This document shows, in pieces, positions 7,934 to 15,773 of a stretch of DNA of 64,000 nt. A program made the translations under genes and the position numbers. Below the pieces are notes generated by a model. That model saw only the letters and a program-made list of their open reading frames with translations. It did not search any database and had not been told where the DNA came from. Position 1 is the stretch's first letter. Each line of letters begins with the position of its first letter. Source of the stretch: Pontibacter burrus (GTDB lineage: Bacteria > Bacteroidota > Bacteroidia > Cytophagales > Hymenobacteraceae); the NCBI RefSeq assembly GCF_010686685.1, contig NZ_JAAGWD010000004.1:62001-126000 (forward strand), written 5' to 3'.

Positions 7934-8907
7934 AGATTACACCTTTAGATATCAGGCAGAAAACGTTTGAGAAGGCTTTCAGAGGACTGGATAAGGATGA
8001 AGTAAATGCGTTTTTGCTGACGCTGTCGCAGCAGTGGGAGAAGATGCTGGATGAAAACAAGGACCTGCGCCTGAAGTTGGATGCCGCTAACCGCGAAACC
8101 CAGAAGCTGCGCGAGGTGGAATCATCGCTATACAAAACGCTTAAAACTGCCGAAGATACTGGTAACAATATTTTAGAGCAGGCTACCAAAGCAGCTGAAC
8201 TACGTGCCCGTGAGGCGGAACTGCAAGCCAATGAATTGCTGAATAAAGCCCGCAACCAGGCGCGCCAAGCCCTGGAAGATGCGGCACGCCAGACCGAAAA
8301 AATGGTGGTGGAGATGCAGGAAGAAGTTAAGGCCCTGGAGCAGGAATACCAGCGCATGGAAGGCTACCTGGACACCCTTGTGCGTGACCTGAAAAACCTT
8401 GCAAATGATGCCCTGGATAAAGTTGAGCGCACAAAAGCTAAACCAAAGGGTGGTGTAAACAGTATGCTTTCAAGAGCGGCCAATGTGAATATTGATAACA
8501 CAGAGCTGCTGAAAACCTTGAAAGACATGGATATTACAACAGAAACTATACAACAGCAGATACCGGTATCGACTACAGCCAATGCTCCGATAGCGGTGCA
8601 GAATAATGACAAAGAATACAACCCGCTTGGCGACCCGGCGCCAGATGTAACGCAGCCGCACCCGGAAATTCCGAACCCGGTTACGCCTGTGCCAAACGTG
8701 CCATCGCCAGAAATTGAGCCAGTAAAACCAGATTATCCGGGTCGTGTGCCGGCGCCAGATATCGAGAAGCCTGTGCCGGAAATTAAGCCAGTTCAGCCGG
8801 ACAAGCCGGAAATTCAGCCGCCACTAACTGAACCATCACGTAACGCATCCTATGCTGCCAACGGGGCAACAGTGAAGCAAGGCGGTTCTTTCTTCGACGA
8901 GATTTAA
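7930..8907 (+). CDS. DivIVA domain-containing protein
   Basis: The 325-residue protein starts with the DivIVA signature (ITPLDIRQKTFEKAFRGLD, then EVNAFLLTLSQQWE; residues 1-40). Long coiled-coil heptads follow (about 40-155), then a low-complexity linker and a Pro/Glu-rich tail (about 225-300) with repeated units like PAPDIEKPVPEIKP. DivIVA-type proteins oligomerise and bind curved or polar membrane in Gram-positive bacteria; in Bacteroidota the role is not established. It overlaps the WD40 gene by four bases and is followed by folB after six bases, so the three form one transcription unit. Confidence 0.88.
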   Translation: MKITPLDIRQKTFEKAFRGLDKDEVNAFLLTLSQQWEKMLDENKDLRLKLDAANRETQKLREVESSLYKTLKTAEDTGNNILEQATKAAELRAREAELQANELLNKARNQARQALEDAARQTEKMVVEMQEEVKALEQEYQRMEGYLDTLVRDLKNLANDALDKVERTKAKPKGGVNSMLSRAANVNIDNTELLKTLKDMDITTETIQQQIPVSTTANAPIAVQNNDKEYNPLGDPAPDVTQPHPEIPNPVTPVPNVPSPEIEPVKPDYPGRVPAPDIEKPVPEIKPVQPDKPEIQPPLTEPSRNASYAANGATVKQGGSFFDEI

Positions 8908-8913
8908 GCGGGA

Positions 8914-9270
8914 ATGGGGCAAATTACACTGGAGGGCATGGAATTCTTTGCCTTCCACGGGTTTTACGACGAGGAGCAGAAGATTGGCAATAAGTACGGC
9001 ATCGACCTGACCATAAACACCGACCTGCGCCGCGCCGCCGAGTCTGATGACCTGAACGAAACCGTAAACTATGAAGTGCTGTACGCGCTGGTGTTGGAGG
9101 AAATGAGAATACCGGCCCGCCTGTTAGAGCATCTCGGTCACCGTATTATCGATAAAGTTTACGAACGCTTCCCGTTTGTAGCTTCGGTAAAAGTGAGTGT
9201 TTATAAATATAATCCGCCACTTGGTGGTATTTGCAAATGGGCAAAGGTTACCCTAGAGAAGGCGCATTGA
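8914..9270 (+). CDS. folB: dihydroneopterin aldolase
   Basis: This 118-residue protein has the normal length for FolB, which cleaves 7,8-dihydroneopterin to 6-hydroxymethyl-dihydropterin and glycolaldehyde in folate synthesis. Signatures are ITLEGMEFFAFHGFYDEE at the N-terminus, NETVNYEVLYALV, LLEHLGHRI, and SVYKYNPPLGG near the end. It is cytosolic and probably octameric as in the family. It lies six bases after the DivIVA-like gene. The repeat-filled gap of about 740 bases follows. Confidence 0.93.
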   Translation: MGQITLEGMEFFAFHGFYDEEQKIGNKYGIDLTINTDLRRAAESDDLNETVNYEVLYALVLEEMRIPARLLEHLGHRIIDKVYERFPFVASVKVSVYKYNPPLGGICKWAKVTLEKAH

Positions 9271-10009
9271 GATTAAAATGATTCGGTGAGTTTATCTCAT
9301 CTGAATTGAAAGATACTTATTGATACAGAGGCAGCTGGTTCAGAAATGGGCTGGCTGTTTTTGTTTAGACCAGTGATTAAAAGGATTTATCGGATTAGGA
9401 GATTTTTGTCTGAACCGGGATTAAGGGGTTTGATGGATTGTTTGGATTGAGGTTTTGCTATAGTTGGAGTCGTAGTTCTATAGTTGGCAATTAACCCACC
9501 CCTGCCCCTCCCAAGAGGGGAATTTCGGCTATAGCTACAGTCCATGACTAGGCAGGCGCAGCCTGCCCTAAGGAACTATGACCACGATAATGCTACAAGC
9601 TATAACCATTCAACAAACTATAACGGTAGCTATCGAGTGATTTCAGTCTTTGGGTTGAGCGCCTTTGACTTGTTGCGGTGCCGCAGGCAACCCGAGCGCA
9701 GCGAGGATAGCAAGAAGGCAGCCGCGCGATGCCCGAAGACGGGGCCCCGCGGCCGTGAGCGCACCAAAGCAACTATAATACGATAGGTTAATTGAGCTCC
9801 CAGGATATGTGGTAACTATAGAATAAACTGCTTGTGTCCAGTTGTATTATAGTTGGCTATAGGCTATATAAGATCCTTCGACTAACGCTCAGGATGACAA
9901 AGGAGAACTATAGGCTGAGATAGATTTCTCACGAAGCTCGAAATGACAATGAAGTAAAGTGCAGAGAAGAAGCCTCGCTAACGCTCGGCAGAGCAACAGA
10001 AGAAATACA
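9271..10009. other. gene-free repeat mosaic between folB and meaB
   Basis: No convincing gene is present. In order it holds: a degenerate segment reading GTCTGAACCGGGATTAAGG (9405-9425 area), related to the 28610 and 55930 repeats; several CTATAG palindromes; the composite dispersed repeat copy A (9493-9846); a segment with CTTCGACTAACGCTCAGG (about 9873-9891); and GATTTCTCACGAAGCTCG (about 9924-9941). A frame of 80 codons at 9544-9786 is embedded in repeat DNA and is not counted as a gene. Confidence 0.8.
9493..9846 (+). repeat. composite dispersed repeat, copy A
   Basis: It aligns by eye, with gaps, to the reverse complement of 55463-55763. Shared blocks in order include AACCCACCCCT, CTCCCAAGAGGGGAA, GGCAGGCGCAGCCTG, AGCTATCGA, TTTCAGTCTTTGGGTTGAGC, GTGAGCGCACCAAAGC, GAGCTCCCAGGATA and CTGCTTGTGTC. 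Copy A has about 80 extra bases (about 9666-9752) that are G+C-rich, contain hairpins (GTTGC...GCAAC; CCGCG...CGCGG) and are absent from copy B. No transposase is encoded. Confidence 0.8.
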
Positions 10010-10990
10010 TTACACTAACCTCAGCAACTCATGAGCAGCGGCAAACGCGGATTTTTGCCCGTGTTTCACCTGCTCCGCTATAGTTTGTAACTGAGCCTTT
10101 ACCTGCTGGTGCGAATAGAAATTCTCCTCTAAACCTTGACGTATGGCTTCGTACATCCATTGCAAGTTCTGGTCGCGACGTTTTTTATCGAAGTAACCGT
10201 TGCTCTGGGTTTGATGGAGATAGTCATCTATAGTCTGCCAGATAGTATTTAAGCCGGTTTGCTGTAATGCCGAGCATACAGATACGCGAGGCATCCAGCC
10301 GGAGGTGCCCACAGGATAGAGGTGCAGCGCACCCTGGTATTCGGCCTGTGCAGATGTAGCTTTGCCCAGGTTTTCGCCGTCGGCTTTGGTAATGGCAATG
10401 GCATCGGCCATTTCCATGATGCCGCGTTTAATGCCTTGCAGCTCATCGCCGGCACCGGCCAGCATCAGCAGGAGAAAGAAATCGACCATGGCATGCACCG
10501 ATGTTTCTGATTGCCCTACGCCAACAGTCTCTACAATAATGGCATCAAAACCGGCGGCTTCGCAGAGTATAATACTCTCGCGGGTGCTACGTGCAACCCC
10601 ACCCAGCGATTTACCAGCTGGCGAAGGGCGAATAAATGCTTTCGGGTTGATCGACAGCGATTCCATGCGGGTTTTATCGCCGAGAATACTGCCGCCGGTG
10701 CGCTGGCTTGAGGGGTCTATTGCCAGCACAGCCAGCTTTTTGCCGGCATGCTCAATTACATAGTTTCCGAAGGCCTCAATAAAGGTACTTTTCCCCACAC
10801 CAGGCACACCGGTTATGCCAATTCGTACAGCTTTACCAGAATAAGGCAGCACCTGGTCTATTACCTGCTGGGCCAACTCCTGATCCTGGGGTAATTTACT
10901 TTCCACTAACGTAATGGCGCGGCTCAGCAACACGCGGTCGCCGTTCAGAATACCATTTACATACGTTTCAGCAGAAAATCTTTTGGCCAT
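10010..10990 (-). CDS. meaB: methylmalonyl-CoA mutase-associated GTPase MeaB
   Basis: The protein of 326 residues is a G3E-type P-loop GTPase (also called ArgK/LAO family). MeaB guards methylmalonyl-CoA mutase, gating cobalamin loading and preventing inactivation. The Walker A motif is GVPGVGKST (residues 61-69), followed by AIDPSSQRTGGSILGDKTRM, VETVGVGQSE and a base-specificity ITKADGEN. The C-terminal dimerisation arm is present. The mutase genes mutB and mutA lie 5-10 kb away on the same strand, which supports MeaB over an arginine-transport role. It is separated from them by outer-membrane and lipoprotein genes, so it has its own promoter. Confidence 0.92.
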   Translation of the reverse strand: MAKRFSAETYVNGILNGDRVLLSRAITLVESKLPQDQELAQQVIDQVLPYSGKAVRIGITGVPGVGKSTFIEAFGNYVIEHAGKKLAVLAIDPSSQRTGGSILGDKTRMESLSINPKAFIRPSPAGKSLGGVARSTRESIILCEAAGFDAIIVETVGVGQSETSVHAMVDFFLLLMLAGAGDELQGIKRGIMEMADAIAITKADGENLGKATSAQAEYQGALHLYPVGTSGWMPRVSVCSALQQTGLNTIWQTIDDYLHQTQSNGYFDKKRRDQNLQWMYEAIRQGLEENFYSHQQVKAQLQTIAEQVKHGQKSAFAAAHELLRLV

Positions 10991-11245
10991 AGCTATAGGG
11001 TTTAGTTACAAAGTTAGCAGAATGAGCGGTACATCATACCCAAACCCATCCGTAAAGCAGCTTCTTAAAAAGTGTTTATAGTTTAGTATCGTTATATTCT
11101 GATTTTCAGAAAAAAAGTTGAACTTGCGTCCCGATTTATACTTTGGTCTAAGCTAACCCACTAACAGATAGCTGTTTTTCTGTTTTGAGAGTGCCGCAAA
11201 GTTTAAATCAGAACTTCCTGTATAGTTTTTATTAGCTGACCTTTT

Positions 11246-12649
11246 ATGAAAAAATTACTTTTAGCCGCTACAGCACTTCTGATGGCACCATTTGCAGTGC
11301 TGGCACAAACAGAAAGCAGCAGCTTTTCGGTGGTAAGCCGTGGCGGTGTTCAGAACACTTTTGTGCACGATTACCAAGCAATTGGTGTAAACCCTGCCAA
11401 CCTGGGCCGCAGCACCTCCTTTATCTCGTTTACCATCGCAGAGTTTGGTGGCTACGGTAGCTCACAGGCATTTACACGAGCCACCCTCAAAAACGCAATC
11501 AAGCTGGCATCTGATCAGAGCATCAGCATGGAAGAGCGCCTGCAACTAGCCAAAGCATTTAACAGTGACAACGTGCTGAATGCCGGTGCTGATATAAATA
11601 CGTTTGCCTTATCGGTGAACCTGCCGAAGATCGGTGGGTTTGCTGTGAGCAACAGACAGCGCATGTTGGGGCACGTGGCATTTAACAAAAACTTTTCTGA
11701 ATTGCTGTTCCTTGGCGAAGAAGCCCCTTTCTTAAAGGATATTCAGCCGGATGAAACGCTGTATGTATCGGAGCTGTTTGACGGTTCGCAGGTAAAAATG
11801 TCGTGGGTAAACGAGTGGAACCTGGCATACGGGCGCGAAATCATTGACCTGCCACTGATCAATATTTATGGTGGCGTAGGCTATAAATACCTGCAGGGGC
11901 TTGGCATGTATGAGTTCAGTGCGAAAGCTGGTAACCTGAAAGCTTACAACGCTTTATCGCCAGTACTGGATGCCGACTACGACAAGTACCTGGATGATCC
12001 TAAATTCAACTATAACAGCGCAGATGGTTTGCTGAACCCGGTTGGCCGCGGGCATGGTGTTGACTTAGGTCTTTCTGCCGAGATTGTTAAGATTGTAAAA
12101 GTAAGCGCTTCGGTAACAGATATAGGTAACATCCGCTGGACAAAGAACCTGCTGGAAGGGAAGGATAATGGCTTTACAATGGAAGATCTCGGCCGCACAG
12201 GAGCTGAGAACAGCGACTTCTGGGGCGATGCCGGTAAAATGGCGCAGGCTATAGTTGATAGCGCGCTGGTGTTTAGCCCGGTAGGAGAGATAAAAGTGAA
12301 CCTGCCGACGCGTTTCCGTTTTGGTGCCGGTGTAAAAATCGGACAGCGCCTGGAAGTAGGTGTGGATTATGTGGCTCCTCTTAACAAAGCTCCGGGCAAC
12401 ATTACCGACGATTTTGTTGGCCTGGGTATAGATTTCTCGCCGGTTCCTGTGTTCCGCCTGAGCTCAGGTGTATCGACTGGTGCGGGTGATAAATTGAATG
12501 TGCCGTTTGGTTTCGCTATAGTTTCGCCGGTTTATGAATTTGGTGTTGGTATGCGCGATGTAACGGCTCCGTTTACCAAAAATAACCCGGGAGCATCGTT
12601 TGCAATGGGCTTCTTACGCTTCAAGATTGGCAAACCACAGATTCTGTAA
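11246..12649 (+). CDS. DUF5723-like outer-membrane protein
   Basis: This 467-residue protein has a signal peptide (MKKLLLAATALL...VLAQ, about 1-21). The mature start contains YQAIGVNPANLGRSTSF, a hallmark I associate with DUF5723 and other FadL/PorV-like Bacteroidota barrels. The rest is rich in alternating aromatic/Gly strands (RFRFGAGVKIGQRLEVGVDYV), as expected for an outer-membrane beta-barrel. Function is unknown. The gene stands alone, convergent with the next one, with a 17-bp terminator stem between. The upstream gap (10991-11245) holds no gene. Confidence 0.84.
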   Translation: MKKLLLAATALLMAPFAVLAQTESSSFSVVSRGGVQNTFVHDYQAIGVNPANLGRSTSFISFTIAEFGGYGSSQAFTRATLKNAIKLASDQSISMEERLQLAKAFNSDNVLNAGADINTFALSVNLPKIGGFAVSNRQRMLGHVAFNKNFSELLFLGEEAPFLKDIQPDETLYVSELFDGSQVKMSWVNEWNLAYGREIIDLPLINIYGGVGYKYLQGLGMYEFSAKAGNLKAYNALSPVLDADYDKYLDDPKFNYNSADGLLNPVGRGHGVDLGLSAEIVKIVKVSASVTDIGNIRWTKNLLEGKDNGFTMEDLGRTGAENSDFWGDAGKMAQAIVDSALVFSPVGEIKVNLPTRFRFGAGVKIGQRLEVGVDYVAPLNKAPGNITDDFVGLGIDFSPVPVFRLSSGVSTGAGDKLNVPFGFAIVSPVYEFGVGMRDVTAPFTKNNPGASFAMGFLRFKIGKPQIL

Positions 12650-12683
12650 CTATAGTTAGCTGAATAGAAACTATAGTTTCGCA

Positions 12684-12730
12684 AAAACCAGAAGGCCAGC
12701 TTTATACGGGCTGGCCTTCTGGTTTTCTAT
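12684..12730. terminator. bidirectional Rho-independent terminator
   Basis: A perfect 17-bp stem (AAAACCAGAAGGCCAGC at 12684-12700 with its complement at 12710-12726) is bounded by A and T runs. It serves the convergent DUF5723-like and beta-propeller genes. Two CTATAG palindromes precede it and one follows. Confidence 0.92.
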
Positions 12731-12739
12731 AGTTACTGA

Positions 12740-13864
12740 TTAGCGGGTTGTATCCTGTACAAAGTTTGGCAGGCCCAGGTCGCTGCGCCGACCAGCCAGT
12801 TTTATGCCATTATCACGGTAGATCACGTTTTCGGCAGCTGCATTAGGGTTTAAAATAACGCCTAAGTGCAGGTTGTCTTTACGGGCTACATAAATGCGGC
12901 CATCAGGTCCAAGCTGCAATGCCCCGATTACCGGGCTTCCGGACCTAGCTACCACTGTGGCAGACTTGTTTATAGCATCAGGGGTACCTGCTCTCAGATC
13001 AAACTGGATCACCTGGCCTTTGCCGGTTTTCTTGTCTTTAACTGATCCGTATAGTTTGGTGCCATCCGGGGAAAAGGCAATGCCATAGGCTTCTGTAAAT
13101 CCTTTAAAAAGAATAGGGTTCGACACCTTGCCGGTACTTCGGTCGAAGGTGAGTAGTTCGAAGTTGCTGTCATCGTTCCAAAGTGCTGCGGCCAGGCGGT
13201 TACCGTCCGGCGATGGTTTTAAATAGCCAATGGCTTTACGGTTAGGGCCACCATGTACAGTGCCCGCATTGCTAAGCACAGGTTGTGTTGCCACGCCTGC
13301 CTCAGAGACAAGGAAGGACATGTAAGCATTGCTGTTCCAGCGGTGTGCAATCACCCACCAGTCTTTGCCATTGCTGTGGCGCACGGCAGTCAGCTTTTCA
13401 GTGGCTGGCGATATCATAAAAGTATTCTTGAATACCAGGTCGCCGTTGCCAATATCCTTGCTCATGTCCAGTATGCTGTAGCGCAACCCATCCGACTGAG
13501 CCTGTATGGCAGTTGTAAAAATATAGTAGATGGTGGCAGAACCAGGCTTAGGAACTATAAGTGCTGACTGTGTAGACGAGTTACCACCAAGCAGGCCGTT
13601 GCCGTTAGGCATTACTTTGTGGTTGCGGTTCCATACCGTAATGCCGTTGGTATAGAACAGCAGGTTGCCATCTTTATCTGAGATGCTGGCGCTGCCCTCT
13701 TCTGTGAACAGGCGTCCGTTGCCTACAGCCACAGCCGAGTCGCCATTAAACGTAATGCCTGCGCCTTTGCCAAAGTACCAGTTATGCTGCTCACCCTGCG
13801 CCTGGGCAACAAATACCGAACTATAAAGCAGTAGGGCTGCAGCTATATTTTTTAAGCTGATCAT
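12740..13864 (-). CDS. secreted beta-propeller protein (WYFG family)
   Basis: A protein of 374 residues has a signal peptide (cleaved near VAQAQ, residue 23). The mature protein begins HNWYFGKGAGITFNGDS and continues with propeller-like blades: DKDGNLLFYTNGITVWNRNH, RKAIGYLKPSPDGNRLA, YGIAFSPDGTKLYGS, LQLGPDGRIYVA, and a closing DLGLPNF. This is the N-terminal module of many Bacteroidota gliding/T9SS surface proteins. Here it stands alone: there is no Ig/PKD part and no T9SS sorting domain after LPNF. It could be a complete small protein or a shortened member of the family. Function unknown. Confidence 0.84.
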   Translation of the reverse strand: MISLKNIAAALLLYSSVFVAQAQGEQHNWYFGKGAGITFNGDSAVAVGNGRLFTEEGSASISDKDGNLLFYTNGITVWNRNHKVMPNGNGLLGGNSSTQSALIVPKPGSATIYYIFTTAIQAQSDGLRYSILDMSKDIGNGDLVFKNTFMISPATEKLTAVRHSNGKDWWVIAHRWNSNAYMSFLVSEAGVATQPVLSNAGTVHGGPNRKAIGYLKPSPDGNRLAAALWNDDSNFELLTFDRSTGKVSNPILFKGFTEAYGIAFSPDGTKLYGSVKDKKTGKGQVIQFDLRAGTPDAINKSATVVARSGSPVIGALQLGPDGRIYVARKDNLHLGVILNPNAAAENVIYRDNGIKLAGRRSDLGLPNFVQDTTR

Positions 13865-13926
13865 GTGTTTGCCTTTTACTTATAACGCGGCAATTGCAAA
13901 CCTAGTGCCAGACTATAGTATAAACA

Positions 13927-13955
13927 AAAAAGGACGGAACTGGTCCGCCCTTTTA
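13927..13955 (-). terminator. terminator after the small lipoprotein gene
   Basis: AAAAGGACGGA pairs with TCCGCCCTTTT around ACTGG. In the minus-strand RNA the single mismatch becomes a G-U pair, which favours use by the leftward lipoprotein transcript ending at 13972. Confidence 0.75.
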
Positions 13956-13971
13956 TAGTTTTAAGATTCAA

Positions 13972-14214
13972 TTATAAAGTATCAGCAGCAGCAGCATTAT
14001 CATCTCCTATAACCTCGTTTACATATTGTGAGGTATCGTCGGCAGCTGTACCAGGCATGTCGCCGGATCCTTCAACGCCGGTCTCGTTTGTTTGGCCGGT
14101 CTGCGATTCAGGTGGCTTTTCCGCATTTTCGCCGTATTCTCCGCCGCAGGCTACCAGTAACAAAGGGGCACAAAGCACGCTTAGTGAAAGTATTTTTCTG
14201 ATCTTCTTTTTCAT
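13972..14214 (-). CDS. small acidic lipoprotein
   Basis: This is an 80-residue protein with a lipoprotein signal: KKK start, hydrophobic stretch, and lipobox LVAC (Cys23) followed by GGEYGE. The mature part is low in complexity, acidic and rich in Gly, Thr, Asn and Ala (TGQTNETGVEGSGDMPG). No family was recognised. It lies downstream of the small membrane-anchored protein at 14308-14706 on the same strand and may share its transcript. A terminator follows 17 bases after the stop. Confidence 0.75.
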   Translation of the reverse strand: MKKKIRKILSLSVLCAPLLLVACGGEYGENAEKPPESQTGQTNETGVEGSGDMPGTAADDTSQYVNEVIGDDNAAAADTL

Positions 14215-14307
14215 AGTTGTAAGCCTTTTTAATGCATGTTCTACTGTTTGTACGATGCAAAGCAGTACAGGGCTTACCTTAAACCGGAAAAGAAGATCAG
14301 TAGCTTT

Positions 14308-14706
14308 TTACCTGCTAAACGGATATCTCGTAAAGTTTACCTGGCTCATAGCATCTTTCTCATACAAGCCAATGCAGTTACTCTGAAAATTTACTGCTAT
14401 ATTAGGAATGTCGGGCTGCACTGTGGTTGGGGCTTTTCCCTCTAAAAAGAAGTAGACTTTGGTATTGCCATACTTGGTATGGGGCATAAAATCGCCATAC
14501 TGCTGCATCTGGCTCCAAAGTGTGTCCGACACGGTTACGGCATAAATCCGGACAATGGGACCCGTATTATTTTCGTTGCGGTAAAAGGCAGTTTCTTTAA
14601 AATTGCCTTCCAGGTCCTGCGGGCCCGGTTGTGATAAGGAGTCGTATACAAACCACCCGATCAGGGCGATGGCAACAACTATAAGGATGTGTTTTAGCTT
14701 CATCAA
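14308..14706 (-). CDS. hypothetical membrane-anchored protein
   Basis: The protein has 132 residues and one N-terminal hydrophobic helix (about 5-23; ILIVVAIALIGWFVYDS), acting as signal anchor. The remainder looks like a small soluble periplasmic domain with GPIVRIYAVTVSD and GNTKVYFFLEGKAP. No family recognised. Codon use and frame quality (no competing frame of similar quality) support a real gene. It is transcribed leftward, towards the small lipoprotein gene, 93 bases away. Confidence 0.65.
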   Translation of the reverse strand: MMKLKHILIVVAIALIGWFVYDSLSQPGPQDLEGNFKETAFYRNENNTGPIVRIYAVTVSDTLWSQMQQYGDFMPHTKYGNTKVYFFLEGKAPTTVQPDIPNIAVNFQSNCIGLYEKDAMSQVNFTRYPFSR

Positions 14707-14848
14707 GATAATATAACGCTCATCAGATAGAAGCGTTAAACAGGTAGTTTTGTTTAAAAAAAAGATATACCCAAAAATAGGTATTGTATGATTAAAATAT
14801 TATTTTGAATTTTGCAAATCTTAAACCATTTCTAACACAAATAAAACG

Positions 14849-15643
14849 ATGAAATTAAACTTTTCCAGCAAACTGTTGAGCCTGTTTGTAGCAGCAGCGC
14901 TTATGTTCACTGCCTGCGGCGACAAGGATGACGATGTAAATCCTGTAGACAATGTTAGTGCTGCCTGCAAGCTAACCAGTATTAACTCTGATGGTGATGT
15001 ATCTAATATTGAATATAACAGCAAGGGTTATATTACAAAGGTAACTTACGCCGGCAACACCTCTGATTACTACTTGTTTGTTTATGACAACTCAGACCGC
15101 CTGGTAAAAGAGGAAGGCTACAGCGGAGGTAAGCTGGATAACTACGTGCAGTATACTTACACAAATGGGAAGGTATCAAAAGCGGAGTGGTTCCTGGCCG
15201 ATGGCACAGCTGATGGCTATGCTGAATTTAAATACGATGGCAGTAACCGTTTAATAGAGTTAAGCGAAATAGTTGAAGAAGATTTTGACGGTGAAATAGA
15301 GGAGGTTGTCTATAAGCAAACTTTTACATACAACGCACAGGGCAATGTTGCGAGCTCTGCCATCTCTGCTGATGGTTTTGCATTATTTACCCTGACTTAC
15401 GAGAACTACGACAATAAAAATACACCAATGGCAGCCGTTAAAGGTTTATTTGATCCGTGGTCGGGTTCCAGCAAAAACAACCCAGGCAAAATTACGCAGT
15501 CGTTTAACATGGAAGGCATGGAAATGACTTCAACTTCGACTTATGCCTACATCTATAACGACAAAGACTTCCCAACCAAAAGCACCGAGACGGATGAGGA
15601 TCAGGAAACTACTGTCACAAACTATGCCTATCAGTGTAACTAA
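14849..15643 (+). CDS. lipoprotein with YD-like beta repeats, probably surface-exposed
   Basis: This 264-residue lipoprotein has the lipobox FTAC (Cys23) followed by GDKDDD. A Lys-Asp-Asp run just after the lipidated Cys is the lipoprotein export signal described for Bacteroidota surface lipoproteins, so outer-surface display is likely. The rest is built from short beta strands of the YD/RHS or DUF4595 kind: IEYNSKGYITKVTY, FVYDNSDRLVKEEGY, FKYDGSNRLIELSE, QTFTYNAQGNVASS. Such repeats form flat or wrapped beta sheets. The upstream region is A+T-rich. A terminator follows. Function unknown. Confidence 0.8.
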   Translation: MKLNFSSKLLSLFVAAALMFTACGDKDDDVNPVDNVSAACKLTSINSDGDVSNIEYNSKGYITKVTYAGNTSDYYLFVYDNSDRLVKEEGYSGGKLDNYVQYTYTNGKVSKAEWFLADGTADGYAEFKYDGSNRLIELSEIVEEDFDGEIEEVVYKQTFTYNAQGNVASSAISADGFALFTLTYENYDNKNTPMAAVKGLFDPWSGSSKNNPGKITQSFNMEGMEMTSTSTYAYIYNDKDFPTKSTETDEDQETTVTNYAYQCN

Positions 15644-15664
15644 CAGATACTAATTGTTACAAAA

Positions 15665-15700
15665 CAAAAAACGAGTCCTGAGCAGGGCTCGTTTTTTGTT
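15665..15700 (+). terminator. Rho-independent terminator
   Basis: AAAAAACGAGTCCTG pairs with CAGGGCTCGTTTTTT with one U-G pair in the plus-strand RNA. It ends the YD-like lipoprotein transcript. Confidence 0.85.
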
Positions 15701-15773
15701 TTAACAGGACGATCTAGTCTAGAGCTTCTTTCTTTTTATAGTTTAATAATTGCGGTGGCAAGTATTATAAGTA

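Noticed and set aside
9544-9786. 80-codon open frame in the folB-meaB gap
   Set aside because: It lies wholly inside the composite dispersed repeat and its G+C-rich insertion; the peptide is low in hydrophobic content, Arg-rich and unlike any family.
13972-14706. The two small genes as a toxin-antitoxin pair
   Set aside because: One is a lipoprotein and the other membrane-anchored, with no known toxin or DNA-binding features.
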